A stretch of 64,000 nt of DNA from Oenanthe sinensis (GCA_028671895.1 JAPMAC010000231.1:5048001-5112000); one strand, 5' to 3'; numbered from the stretch's first letter, positions 35,121 to 47,177 are shown. Program-made: numbers and translations. The notes: generated by a model from the sequence alone, not told the origin.

Positions 35121-35654
35121 TCTTTGCCCAGAAAGATAATCTATTACAGAAGGGGGGTTGAATGTAACAGTACCTAATAATCGATTATGAACACAAGTAT
35201 ATAAAAATAAACACTATTTTGTATTAATGATAATGAATAGAATGCAAAACTCTCTCAAGAAATTCTTTATTCTCAAGAGCAGCTAGGTTATGAAAAATAA
35301 GACTTGAAAGTTATTATAATGTTAACATATGTCTGTGTTTATATAGACACAGTTACAATTCAATTACAAAATAGATTATGAAAATAATAACTTTAATAAG
35401 GCAATAGACTTGTATTAGGATTCCTTTTTCACTATCCTAATCATATTCTGATTTGTCTTGCTTCTTCACAAACTCTGATTGATAAACTCTATCGGTTGTT
35501 TATTCTCTGATTTGAGCATTCTCTATTAGAGTAAACTCTGATAGTATTCTCTAATAGAGTAAACTCTGACCGACAGCTTCGTAAACTCTAATGATGTCAG
35601 CAGTGTAAACTCTGTTCTTTATTCTCTGACAGCATCAATGTTTGTTTCCTAACA
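35121..35654 (-). mobile_element. 5' LTR of D
   Basis: Same structure as 21810-22345. The inner end reads TCTTTGCCCAG, where the 3' copy keeps TGTTTGCCCAG (TG mutated). Followed on the + side by the CTATT duplication. AAACTCTGA array at about 35475-35625. Confidence 0.95.
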
Positions 35655-36215
35655 CTATTCATAAATGATTTACTTTCAGAGGAGGATGAATCACTGTTCG
35701 AAACCAGTCTTGTAGAAGAGTTTCCAACTTCACAGAAAAACTTATTCACAAGGCTCAGCAACAAAGTCAAATTTCCAAATGTGTCAGTGGTAAGAACATA
35801 ATACATGGGTGAGATCATGGATCAAATTGCCAATCCTACACAGGTTCAACCGCATTAGCAAGATCCAGAGAAAATTCAAGATCAAGTGTCAATGGAAGTT
35901 AAAAAATTTGCACAGCTTTTACTAGAAGTTGCTCAACTTGCAGAACACGAGGCAGAGGTACAACAGGTAATAACACACACCTTAGCTTCTAATTTCCTAC
36001 CAATAAATATATCTATTATACCTTTAAATATATCTTTGGCAGACTTTGATTGTGGTATTACAATTCAGGACTTCGTCTATGAATCTGACAACATACAGGT
36101 TCAATCCCAAGCTGAGATAGAACCTCAAACAGTTTCTCCTTCACCAACTTCTTTGAGTCAAATCAAAAAAAGGAAGAAACCTGTTAGGAAAGTAAGAGTA
36201 GAGGTTTCACAATGA
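35655..36215 (+). pseudogene. Env-like gene of H, continuation after D
   Basis: Picks up at CTATTCATAAATGATTT. Decayed text (SEEDESLFETS) leads to a 109-codon frame at 35886-36215: VKKFAQLLLEVAQLAEHEAEVQ (helical), then a Ser/Pro linker and a basic end KKRKKPVRKVRVEV. No membrane segment. Confidence 0.6.
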
Positions 36216-37076
36216 GTGAACCAATAGCTCTGTCTCCACCATCAAAAAGATCGAGGAATGAATTGTAGACCCATCTTTATCCTCTCATTGGGATATGTAC
36301 TTTGAAATGGCAATACAATAGTCTCTTGACTCACTCGATCAAACGGGTGATTCTATTAAAACAAGAGTACAAGCGAGGTGAGTACACACACACAGTGAAC
36401 TACTATAAAAAATGGAAGCTCTCCAGAAAAAAATGCAGGTTGTTCAGGCTGAGTTAGCTAAGAAAAAAAAGCACACTCAGAATCCAAGTCTGCCTCTATA
36501 ACAAAACAGATGACAATCGTGCGGAAAGATGTTGAAAATGTCAAATCCTCCATTCTCCTGAAAACTCAAAATATCCAGAACTTACAAAGTCTCATTGTTG
36601 AAGATTTAAAAGAGATCAGCAACATAAATGAAAGAATTAATGATGTTGAAAGAAGTTTGAATCTAAGGATCATTGAAAATGAAGAAATCTCAACAAAAAG
36701 ATTCAACAAGCTGGATGAATGGATGGTACATCTGAATGAAGGGATGAAGCATGTCTATCTGACCATGGAAAAACTAGTCAAATCTTTTGAAGCTTCTAAA
36801 TCTGAAGAGGATCTCTCAACTAAGGAGGAGAAAGGAAAGAAGAAAGTAGCTAAAGATGAATGGACTACTAAAGATAAAGGAAAAGCAAAGTTGTATACTG
36901 AAGGACAACTTGAGTCTTATGTTCCAGAAATAGAAAAAGAGTACTATGTTGAAGAACAATCCATTGATGACAATGCTCATAATGAATCAATCAATCCTGA
37001 CTACTATAGAGCAGAGGAAGAAGTTGCCTTTGATGATAAATTTTTAAAAGAAGGCATCAAGGTGAGCCATGCTTAA
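36216..37076 (+). pseudogene. Env-like gene of H, coiled-coil segment
   Basis: The 188-codon frame at 36510-37076 is almost wholly helical and charged, with heptad-like spacing (LKEISNINERINDVERSLNLRI, FNKLDEWMVHLNEGMKHVYLTMEKLVKSF), followed by a Lys/Glu linker. It corresponds to the coiled-coil part of F near residues 480-560 of the long frame. Confidence 0.6.
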
Positions 37077-38204
37077 AATGAGAAACTAAAAGCTCTAGTC
37101 ATGGAAAGAACAAAGGTTGAAAGAGAAGCAAGCCTAGAGAAGCAAAATTTATGGGCTATTGCAGTCAGAGAGAAGAAAAGAGATGTGCAGCTGAAAATAG
37201 GGAGGAAATGAGATACAACAAGAGAAATCATGGACAAACTTCAGAAGGGCCCATTTGAAGACAATCATCTTAAGTCAATCATTGAGCGTCTAGAAAATTC
37301 AAATGACATCATTGATAACTTCATGAAAGCAGTGAAAGAAGAAGTGGACTATATCATTGTCATAGTGGATCACATTCTTGAAGACTGGCAGATTTTAGTC
37401 TACACTCACAGGAATGGTACATTCAGAATCTCCTTGGACTTCTTTAGACAGAGAAGTTTGTCAGTGATATAGACAATGTTGAATAAAGTCAAAAGAAGTT
37501 CAGAAGAAAATGAGCTTTTGAGAGATAGGCTCAGAGACTTCGCAAGAGCTATATAAGCTATATAAGATCTTGAAGTAAGATTCTTCTCTAACAAGCTATA
37601 TAAAATCTTGAAGCTAGATGAGGAGTCATTGAAGGGCTATACAGTCAAATACATGATTAAAGTTGAGAAGATGCTAAGGTCGAAAGGGTTCAAATCCCAA
37701 GCCAAGCTAGATGTTTCACAAAAGATCAGAAACTACTGTTTATCTAAAAAGATTCCATCATACATCAGGCAAATGAAGAAGATAGATATAACTCAGCCAT
37801 CTGATGTAGAAGAAGAAGCAGTAGATCCTGTTAAGCAGGAAGTGATGTTTCAGTTAGCAAAGGCTGAACAGAGAAGGTTGTATGGAGAATCCACTACAAC
37901 AGAACAATCATAATCTGAAGAGGTACCAAGGACACTAGTGCATAAAGGTTCAAACCTAGAAGAAGGTGAAGTTGATACTTCTGAAGACTGGAGATTTAGA
38001 TAGGTCAAGATAGAAACTATGTAATATTTATTCAGTACTAGATGAACATCTATCTTGTATTTATCTTTCAAAACATGAATCTGGAAAATTGTTAAATATA
38101 ATACTAGAACTTTTTATTATTTATAGTTTTTACATGTTGTATTACTTTCTTAGTTGTTAGTTGAGTTATCCTCTAGAAATTTTTGTGTTAAATGTTTAAC
38201 AACA
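37077..38204 (+). pseudogene. Env-like gene of H, C-terminal remnants and 3' UTR
   Basis: Broken frames at 37230-37472 and 37608-37913 (KGYTVKYMIKVEKMLRSKGFKSQ, IPSYIRQMKKIDITQPSDVEEEA). From about 37915 noncoding; 37950-38216 is clearly homologous to 42740-43029 of C2 (GTTAGTTGAGT.ATCC and a shared CATCTATCTT.TATTTATCTTTCA block). Confidence 0.6.
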
Positions 38205-38216
38205 AATAGGGGAGAT
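38205..38216 (+). other. Polypurine tract of H
   Basis: AAATAGGGGAGAT directly before the LTR TG. Confidence 0.8.
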
Positions 38217-39514
38217 TGAAAGGCATATGACTAGGCCTATTTGTAATAATTAGATGACAACTCAACTCAAATATGAAAGAGAAGTAAATAATAAATACAA
38301 AACAGGAATCAAGATGAAGAAAGTAAACTAGACACGAAAAATTAGATTATCAGAAGTATTTCTATGAGATTGCTATTCAACACTGGAAGAAGTTTATTAA
38401 TATGTTCAAGCGTCAGTGAAAAATAAAGAAGTAGTATTTCATAAGAATTCAGAAGATACAAAAGATTTTTAGTGACTACTACACGAAGATTTCAGAAGAA
38501 GAAAAACACTAAGAGGAAAGACAGTAAAGCTAAAGAAGGACAAAAGACCACAACTTAAAGTTAAAAGATGGAGAATATTTATTATAGTATGACACAAATG
38601 AACCAGACAGTACATTTGTGTGTCAACTAAAATAATAAATATTCATCACCTAGCTCAAGTGATTTTATGACGGAAGACACAACGAAGACGGGAAGATTTC
38701 AGAACTGACAACACTGTTATGCAAGACATGATTGTATTTTAATTCTAATATCAAAAGTTTTTTAATTATAAAATATATGACTTAATATGACTTTTAATAT
38801 AATTTAAATGACTCATTAATAAGTCATACCGAATTATAATAAAATTTCATACCGAAATAAAAAAAGAAAGAGTCATACCAAATATTAGAAAAAAGTTATA
38901 CCGAATTCTTTTGATAAAAGGTCATATCGAAATATTTTTTATTTAATTAAAAAGTCATACCAAATTCTTTTGATAAAAGATCATACCGAGATATTTTTTA
39001 TTTAATTAAAAAGTCATTTTTAATAAATAAAAAAAGTCATATCAATTTTTAGAAGTCATACTCATCCTTTGGAAAAGTCATACAAGTGTTAAAAAATGTC
39101 ATACAGACTTAAATAAAGTATGTAAAATGTCATGTACTAGAAAGTCATACAAGCTTTTCTAGCTCTATAAATATGAGGCTTTCACTTCATATTTTAGTGT
39201 CGATTAAAAGCATTCAAATTCAGAAATTTGTACGCATTGTAATATTCACAGATTTCTATGCAAGTTTGGAATATAATTGTTAAACCCGAACACTTCATGT
39301 CGAATTCGTTCTAGATCACTTTATCAATTATATACACTTTTCATCAGATTAATTTTGTAATGCTTTTCAAGTTAAAATTATATCTTCTACTTGAACTATA
39401 TTTCATTAAAATTAATATTTCGTGATTAATTAAAATAATATTTTTAAATCAAAAATTCTGTGACAATTTTAGATATTGTATTCAACCCCCCTTCTACAAT
39501 ATCTGAGATCAACA
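38217..39514 (+). mobile_element. 3' LTR of Sirevirus H (1.3 kb, family C)
   Basis: Starts TGAAAGGCATATGAC after the PPT and ends CTGAGATCAACA, with AACCCCCCTTCT about 30 bp from the end. TATA box CTCTATAAATATGAGG near 39163. No PBS follows, so this is a 3' LTR and the DNA to the right is older sequence that H entered. A related LTR lies at 43030. Confidence 0.85.
38821..39155 (+). repeat. U3 array of AAGTCATACCGAA in LTR H
   Basis: About ten interspersed copies of GTCATACCGAA and variants (TCATACCAAAT, TCATATCGAA, GTCATACAAG), spaced 20-45 bp, ending just upstream of the TATA box. The same array is in the LTR at 43030. Confidence 0.88.
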
Positions 39515-40393
39515 TAAAGATACTAGGTTTAACCTAATTGACTATATAGATATAGATAATACAGGTTGTAAGGAATACAAGGAAGTAATTACTAGAAGTT
39601 GTCAAACTCTATCAATTCTGCTCGATAATCTCTACACCACTTACGGAACAAGCTCATGGACACCATGTATCATTTATTTCGAGAGTAGTCCTTAGTAGAA
39701 TTACTTGCAGATATTTGCTAAACAGCTTGATGAACTCAATTTATCTAAGTTGGTAGTAAATTTGAGATATTATTTATATGCATATTTGTTGAAAATCCCA
39801 TCTATAAGGAATTCTCAAATGAGTTCACATGTATTAAATTTTCAATATTGAAAGGATTTGTGAATTTATTTGAAATCCAGTACCTCGTGCTTATTGCTAC
39901 TACTTTAATTATCATGTTTACAATGTTATATGCATATGTGGTAATTATGTGTTCTAGCATAAGTTTGAATATTATCTTAATTGATTTAAATTATGATGTC
40001 AGACAATCCGATGTCATATCAGTCTCATGATTTAAATGACTTAAAATAATATGAAACATAATTATTCGAATGATAAATATTTTATGAGTATCAGTTAATG
40101 ATATCTTGCTTAATTATTTTGATATTTTTCTCTAATATTTTTAAATGTTTTGTTACAAATAATTGTAACACTTTTAATATTAGTGACATTATTTAGGATT
40201 ACTGATCTAAGTAATCAATGCATATTTCAAAATTCACTAATATTGAAAAGTGAAGTATTTTCTAAGTAATGTGTATAAAATTCTCAATATTTTATATACT
40301 TAGAAATATTTCCATTATTTTTATTTTATTCAATTGACATCTATACTGTAAATATATTTTATATTATTTTTGTTTTCAAACTTTTAGTACCAT

Positions 40394-40441
<48 letters not shown>

Positions 40442-40463
40442 TGAGTGAGTGAGTGAGTGAGTA
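40394..40463. repeat. Compound microsatellite (AT)n(GT)n(GAGT)n
   Basis: A run of AT, then about 18 GT, then seven GAGT units, in direct succession. Confidence 0.95.
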
Positions 40464-41135
40464 ATTGTATTTTTTTTAGTTGGCATTTTTTTTCTTATTT
40501 TTCTTTGTTTTATTTTTTAATTTTAAATTTATTTTTGACTATGAGGATTTGTTATAAGAATCATAAGTATTAAATGTCAATATTTAAAGGATTATGAATT
40601 TCTTTACAACTACTTTCTCGAGCTTACATATATCACTAATAATTGTTATGAGTATAATTGTAAAATGGTTGAGGAATAATTATAAGATATAGTGTATGAA
40701 GTTAAATGCTAATTTTCATTCCTATGATTAGTTAGTATTTAGCAAGGGTATGTTATCTTATTAAAATTATGAATTGAAGCAATTCAATGTGTATTAGTTT
40801 CATAATTTTAATACGATGAGATATAAATAGCATAATTACTTACTTTTTGAAATTATTATTAATTATTATGTATTGATAGTTTGTTATTGTTTCATTGCAA
40901 TTAATTGTGATTTTTGTTGTTAGTGATAATATATATTGTTTATCTGAAAATCACTAATAATAAAATTATATCTGTGTTCTAAATCACAAGCTCTTCAACA
41001 TACTTTTATTGTCAAAAATTTTCGAGGATTTTTTTTTATTTTTGGTATTTTTAGTCTTAATACTTGCCGAACAAGAGCAATCGACTCGAGGTAAAGCAGG
41101 TAATCTCGATCTTGATATATTCTCTAATCAATTGG

Positions 41136-41138
<3 letters not shown>

Positions 41139-41177
<39 letters not shown>
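41139..41177. repeat. (AT)n microsatellite
   Basis: About 18 uninterrupted AT units just before the env-like tail. Confidence 0.95.
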
Positions 41178-41180
<3 letters not shown>

Positions 41181-41188
41181 GATATATT

Positions 41189-42120
41189 AAGCCCTCAGTG
41201 GCTATAGGACATGATCAAGGGATTGAAAACATAAAATCTCTAATACAGATCATAATACCACAAACACTCAAACAGATACAACTTCATCTACTAAACCCTT
41301 GAAAAGAAAAGTTATAAGGAGAATAACTATGAGTGTTCTAGCAGCTTTGCCCCTAGTTAGAATGTGAAATTGAAACAAGGCAACTGTTAACTAATTTATA
41401 TCCTCCCAAAAGGATATAGATTAGTAAATGGCAAAACTATTACTAGGTTCGTTATCTTAACATGATGAGTCTATTGAATTCGGCATGTCAGCCAAGGCCA
41501 TTTGTAAAGAGTCAACTTCATCTGGACACTCTCAAACACTACAAACCATAAATGTATATATTCAAATGCACTATAAGGATTGTCACACACAAAGGATGAA
41601 TTGATGGAAGCAACTATTCTAAACTTCCATATTAAGGAAGGAAGGATGATTGATGATTCTAACTGAATCAACATGTATTCACAGGCATCAGGAGGAAACT
41701 TAGATCATTTACTACATTATAGATCCTTGTCTCTCTCCCCAAATGGAACATATCTGGATTCGTAATGGAATAGATCATCTTAGATGATCAGCAACTCGTT
41801 GAGTCTATTATTGAAGCAATTCAGTTTTCAAACTCAAATATTTTAATAGAATCAATTGAGGATAAAGATTTATGAAACCACATTGCACCATCAGTGACCT
41901 CTCTTGAAGTGGCTATGGTGATCTTTCTTACAGGTACAAAAGACTGTATCATCAGTACTGAGAGAAACAGTGTTATAAGAAAAGTGTGAAACACAAGTGA
42001 GAAAGAGTGAAAATATATATTCTATGAATGAAACACTTAGAGAGTATACGATCGAAACACTTGTCAGAAACACAAAGTAAAATCACACACTATCACAATT
42101 CCTTATTACAATTTTCTAAT
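41189..42120 (+). pseudogene. Env-like gene tail remnant of C2
   Basis: Homologous to 4951-5800 of B (CAGTGGCTATA, CAAGGGATTGAAAAC, 'CATCAGTGTACTGAG'-type end) and, less clearly, to 36200-36350 of H. No frame is open for more than about 60 codons. Confidence 0.5.
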
Positions 42121-43029
42121 GTTACTCAACTAAGGGGGATGAAATTTCTTCTGAAGAGGATTACTCAACTAAGGGGGAGAATTGTTGAACAAGATCCAAA
42201 TGGGAGAATTTTTGAACAAGATCCAAATGGGAGAATTGTTGAACAAGATCTAAAGAGGAGAATTGTTTAACAAGAAAATGGGGTATATAAAAACATGCTT
42301 GGATTGGATAGAACTAATGATTATTTATTAATTCTTCTATTCCATTTGATTTTAGAAGAATCTTGTATATAGGATAAACCGGATTTCTAAAATGCATAAC
42401 ATGTCACAGTTTGCATTTTTTTATATCTGTGATGGTTTAATGCTATATGTATGCCATGTCTTTTATTACCTCTATTAAAATGGTTGGATAATTTACTCAA
42501 GGGGAGAATGAATTCACATTGGGAGAGAAGTGAAGACAGAAATTGGAGAAACATAGGAGAAATGGTAAGAAAAGAACAAGACTTCGTCCCTGCCATCCTA
42601 AGGGGGGGGGGTAGTGGTGAGTCTGAAAAGTGAAGATGATTTAACTTGAAGATTTATCTTTCATCTTTCATTTCTAGTTCATTCAAGAAATCTGGAAATG
42701 CAGAATTTGATCCAGAGAAACCAGCCACTGAAGATCTAACAATGACACCTGGTCACAAAAGTTAAACTCTAGAAGAATGTGAATTTGATACTTCTGAAGC
42801 TGGTAATGATAGGTAAGTCAAGATAGAACTTTGTTATAAATATGTTCAGTCTAGAGGAGCATCTATCTTATATTTATCTTTCACGATTGAAATCTGAAAA
42901 TGTATTATATGATCCAGAAAACATTTTATTATTTACATAGTTTAAAGTTTTATCTATTTTCTTATTTGTTAGTTGAGTCATCCTTTATGAATTTGTGTGT
43001 TAAATATTTAATAACAAATATGGGGAGAT
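42121..43029 (+). repeat. Repeated polypurine tracts and 3' UTR of C2
   Basis: At 42128-42275 the unit 'GGGAGAATTGTTGAACAAGATC' type recurs four or five times, each a PPT followed by an LTR-start-like TTG. More purine blocks lie near 42500 and 42600 (GGGGGGGGG). The terminal PPT is AAATATGGGGAGAT at 43016-43029. Region 42740-43029 matches 37950-38216 of H. Confidence 0.7.
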
Positions 43030-44264
43030 TGAAAGTCATATGACTACTCCTATTTGTAATAATTAGATGACAACTCAACTCGGATAAGAAAGCGAAGTAA
43101 ATAATAAATATTGAATAAGGAATCAAGACGAAGAATGTCAACTAGACACGACATTGTAGTTAGTTATGAGAATAAGAAGAAGCCAAGACAGGACAAGACA
43201 AGTAATAAAGACCACTACAACAGAAATGAGAATCAACATTGTAGTTAGTTATCCATGAACCAGACCAGTGCACAGGGTGTCAACAATGTCAGTGAAGATT
43301 CGTCATCAAAAAGTTCAAGTAGTTAAAAAGGTTATTGTTGAAGAACAGAAGAGTTTGATCTACAGCAACAATGGTCTTACAGCCAAGACTTTAATTTAAT
43401 TCTCTATTAATTAATTAAATTAATTAGTTAATTTAATTAGTAAATTAATTCACTAAGAATTATTATTTTTTCTTAAATTAATTAAAATATTAATTATTTA
43501 GAATTATTTTAGAATGACAGAAGAGATAGCAAATGCAGAAAGATTTCAGAACTAATAAAAGGTTATACAAGTCAAGATAGTATTTTAATTCTATTATCAT
43601 AAGTTAATTAAGTATTAAATTTATTTAATTGAATTTAATTTAATTTATAAATTATTTAATTAAATTAAGTAGAATTAATTTATTATAAAAGATATGACTT
43701 GATATGATTTTAAATAAAGTCTAAAAGAATTTATTAAAAGTCATACCGAACATCTCAAGAAAAAGTCATACCGAAGCACATAAAAAGGTCATACCGAACT
43801 GATTTAAGAAAAGTCATACCAAGCAAATCAAAAGGTCATACTGATTTATTTAAAAAGTCATACCGACTTTTTAAATAAAAGTCATACCGAAGCTTAGAGA
43901 AAAAAGTCATATCGAGATAAATTAAAAATTCATACCAAATTTTCAAAGGTCATACCGAGCTATTACAAAGTCATACAAGTACTTTTGGAAAGTCATATAG
44001 GCTTAAATAAAGTCTGGAAAATATCATATTCTAAGAAAGTCATATCAGCGTTTCAACCTCTATAAATATGAGGCCAAAAGGCTTCATTTTCAGAAGTAGA
44101 AAAACAGTCAAATTCAGAAATTTGCCTGATTATCATATTCACAGACTTTCTGTACTGATTTGAAGTTAATTCCTTAAGTAGAACAATTCATGTCAAATTT
44201 GTTCTAGGAATTAAGATTTATTATACCGAATATTGTAAAACCCTTTCAATTTTAATATACGTAT
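43030..44264 (+). mobile_element. 3' LTR of C2, cut by element E
   Basis: Begins TGAAAGTCATATGAC, like the H LTR. U3 array of AAAGTCATACCGA at 43738-44050 and TATA box CTCTATAAATATGAGG near 44058. It lacks the C-tract end because E starts at 44265; the remainder should lie beyond the window. Confidence 0.85.
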
Positions 44265-45427
44265 TGTTAAGAATTATGAGATTTGATGATAACAAAGTTC
44301 TTAGAATTACAATAGGGATTTAAAATTCATTGTAACTAGTCGATGGATATATGACTTATAAATATCCATTGACTAGGAAATCAGTTATCAGTTGAAGCTT
44401 GTTAATCAACTCATAAATTGGATTATAACATTTGATTCATGTTTCATTATCAATTGATTGTATTGCCTCGATAGATGCTGTGAAGTAGTCGACTGATGTT
44501 ATTGACTTCAATTTATAGATTCTCAACGGATGTGAAGAATGACTGATCAATTATAAATATTCTAAGTCAGAATTCTCACAAATGAAGTAGTCAACAGATA
44601 TTAGAGTCGATGGATAAAGACACTACTCAACGGATAAAATCTATCAATGGATAGAAGCTATCAACGGATAAAGGCAATCAACGAATAAATGACCATCAAT
44701 GGATAAGGAGTCTATGGATAACTCAATTAGCCATCGATACATCAATTGATCAATGGATATCCTATCCATCGATGGATGAGAAAAGGAGAATCAACTGATA
44801 AGCTTAACAACATTTATCAGTTGATTAAGGTTTCCAAATTTAGTTAAAGACAAAAGAAATGGGAACTTTGCAGAAACTGAATCAATGGAAGACAGTCATG
44901 TCAGGATTGTGAAGACTTTCAAGGCAACACAGTCTTCAAGGAATGGATCAAGACAAAGATATTTCCAGGACTAGACAAAGTCTAATGAAGACTGTGAAAG
45001 TAACTAATTTCTATTTTCATATAAACATTTTAAAGTGTATTTTATAATGTTATCTGTAGATAGAAAATAGAAGTAAAAGAAAATTGCTATATAGTAAGTA
45101 ATAGTCTATTGTAACAAAGTGTGAGTGATTGTAAGCATTGTAGTTCAAGAACAACACTTTGTAAGCAACTTGGTAATTCTACCAAGATTATTTGAAAACA
45201 AAAACATATTAGTGGAAAACCAATTCACTAGTAATTTTTATATTATTTGTCTTGTTTTCAATATCATAAGTATTTCACTCTGAGTTCATTTAGTTATGTC
45301 TTAACCATACACTTCAAAACACACTAAAATCTTGAACAAACTTAAATTCGTAATAATTAGAATTAATTCTTAAGTTTGTAGTCAACCCCCCCTTCTCCAA
45401 ACTTCTTGTACTCAAAGGCAAATAACA
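44265..45427 (+). mobile_element. 5' LTR of E (1.16 kb)
   Basis: TGTTAAGAATTATGAG to GGCAAATAACA. Followed by ATTGGTATCAGAGCC. C-tract TCAACCCCCCCTTCT near 45384. TATA-like CATATAAAC near 45018. Confidence 0.92.
44338..44820 (+). repeat. U3 array of ATCAACGGATA-type words in LTR E
   Basis: Some fifteen copies of CAACGGATA, CAATGGATA, CGATGGATA and TCAACTGATAA, spaced 12-40 bp. The same set of words occurs in the gag linker, integrase-RT linker and pol-env spacer of E. Confidence 0.85.
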
Positions 45428-45429
45428 AT

Positions 45430-45441
45430 TGGTATCAGAGC
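45430..45441 (+). other. Primer binding site of E (tRNA-iMet)
   Basis: TGGTATCAGAGC two bases after the LTR end; perfect match. Confidence 0.95.
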
Positions 45442-45509
45442 CTAGCTTTCAACATACAGAAAGTTAAGATCTAAAATACGTCAAGTATAGGTCAAAAAGA
45501 CACGGGAGT

Positions 45510-46241
45510 GAAGATTTCAATTCTAGAGAAAGACAAGTACTTTCTCTGGAAAGTAAAAATGCACTTGCATCTGCTATCTATTAATCCTTCCTATGTCCAC
45601 TACGTATGAAGATAGTTACAAGTGTGAACGCAGATGGTACTCAGGCTCCAAACAAACTCATTCCAAAACCTATGAGTGAATACACAAATGAATATGAGAA
45701 GGAAGTACACAAGGATAAAAAGGCTATGAACATTTTGTTTAATGGTCTTGACAAGGATATGTTTGACAATGTTATCAATTGTACAACCTCCAAGGAAGTT
45801 TGGGATACTCTTCAAACTCTATGTGAAGGCACTTAGTAAGTAAGAAAGAACAAGATGCAACTCTTGATTAAAAAATATAAGGCCTTTCACTTCAAGAGTG
45901 GTGAATCAATTAATGACACATATAGTAGGTTTCAAAAGCTATTGAATGAGCTAAAACTATATGGAAGAGTATATGCTACTGAAGATAGCAACATCAAATT
46001 CTTGAGGTCCTTACCCAAGGAATGGAAACCAATGACTGTCTCTATAAGACAGTCTCATGACTTTAAAGAATATACTCTTGACAAGCTATATGGAATCTTG
46101 AAAACCTATGAGTTGGAACTACATCAAGATGAGGAAATTGAGAAAAGTCTGAAGAGAGACAAGTCTGTTGCCTTGGTGGCCAAGGATAAGCAAGGTGCAG
46201 AATCTGGTGAAGATGTTGTTGTCAAAGAAGGGAAGAAATAA
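45510..46241 (+). pseudogene. Gag N-terminal domain of E
   Basis: ILEKDKYFLWKVKMHLHLL leads, after a frameshift near 45603, into NILFNGLDKDMFDNVINC, EVWDTLQTLCEG, a stop at 45834-45836, then LLIKKYKAFHFKSGESINDTYSRFQKLLNELKLYGRVYATED and FLRSLPKEWKPMTVSIRQS. This is the UBN2-type copia gag and close to F. Confidence 0.85.
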
Positions 46242-47177
46242 AGTCATGGCAATAGTGCAAGTGGTGTTAGATGTGATGAATCTTCAACTGGAAAAAGAAA
46301 AGAAACAGATGAGGATGATGAGTCATACACACGGATGAAATAGATGAGCATTTGGCTTTTCTATCAAGAAAATTTTCAAAACTCAAATTCAAAAGGAATC
46401 CCATGTAAAGGCTTGGATCTCAGTTCAAGAGAGACAATCAATAAGGCAAAAATCTTGTTGACAGGACTCAATTCAAATTCTTTAATTGTGGATTCACTGG
46501 TCATTTTCCTAATGAGAGTAGAAAGCCAAAAATAGAGAAGAAGTCAAAGTTTAGTGATGGTATTGACTATAAGAAGAAGTACTTTGACTTGCTCAAACAA
46601 AGAGATAAGTCTTTTGTAACAGAAGAAAAGGAATGGGATGTTGAAGATGATTCTGAAGAAGAAGAATACTCAACCTTGCAATAATGGCCAATCATAATGA
46701 CCAGGAAACTAGTTCTTCTTGCAATCATGTAATTTCTACAAATCTATCTGAGTTATCCAAAGATGAATGCAATATTATAATTACTGAAATGTCAAATGAA
46801 TTGTATAATTTGCATGTCACTCTTAAGTCCTTAAACAAAGAGAACACTAAGCTCAAAATCACCTTAGTAATTCTCACTGAAAGAAACAATTATCTAGAGA
46901 GTGAGCTAGTGTAAATGGACAGACTCAAGGTAGAAAATAGAGATGCTATAAAAGAACTAATTGAGTGTAAAAAGGAAATAGAAAAATTGGAAGAAGAACT
47001 AAGAACCATTGATAGATGGAACAGGTCAAGTAAAGCTAGCAAAAAGATTAATGACATACATGGAACAAATTCTTTCACCATGTTGTCTGAGACTCTTGAG
47101 AAATTAGCCATTGATGAGAATCAATCCTTGAAAAAGAAGCAATTAATTGATAATCCTGAATCAACTGATAAGGATTA
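46242..47177 (+). pseudogene. Gag middle part of E, coiled coil
   Basis: Broken frames: the first zinc knuckle is degraded (FNCGFTGHFPNESRKP, last Cys changed to Ser). Then YKKKYFDLLKQRDKSF and a coiled coil (MSNELYNLHVTLKSLNKENTKLKI, ECKKEIEKLEEEL). Stops at 46912-46914 and elsewhere. Confidence 0.8.

Larger units (their letters stand above)
21810..35654 (-). mobile_element. Complete Sirevirus D (13.8 kb), - strand
   Basis: Bounded by LTRs of 536 and 534 bp and a perfect CTATT duplication. On the - strand the order is LTR, PBS, gag with two zinc knuckles, protease, integrase, RT, RNase H, spacer, multi-piece env-like gene, PPT, LTR. That is the Sirevirus order. Hand comparison of the two LTRs gives about 35-40 differences, close to 7%, so it is moderately old. 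All coding parts carry stops or frameshifts. An LTR-like block sits inside its env-like region near 22.8-24.45 kb. Confidence 0.93.
39515..41188 (+). other. AT-rich spacer of remnant C2
   Basis: 1.7 kb without coding sequence, gag or pol. Ends like the B spacer with TTAAGCCCTCAGTGGCTATAGG. Contains two microsatellites, listed separately. A short frame at 39848-40030 is not convincing. Confidence 0.5.

Noticed and set aside
38821..39155. CRISPR-like regular repeats
   Set aside because: Spacing is irregular, units vary, the array lies in a plant LTR and there are no cas genes.
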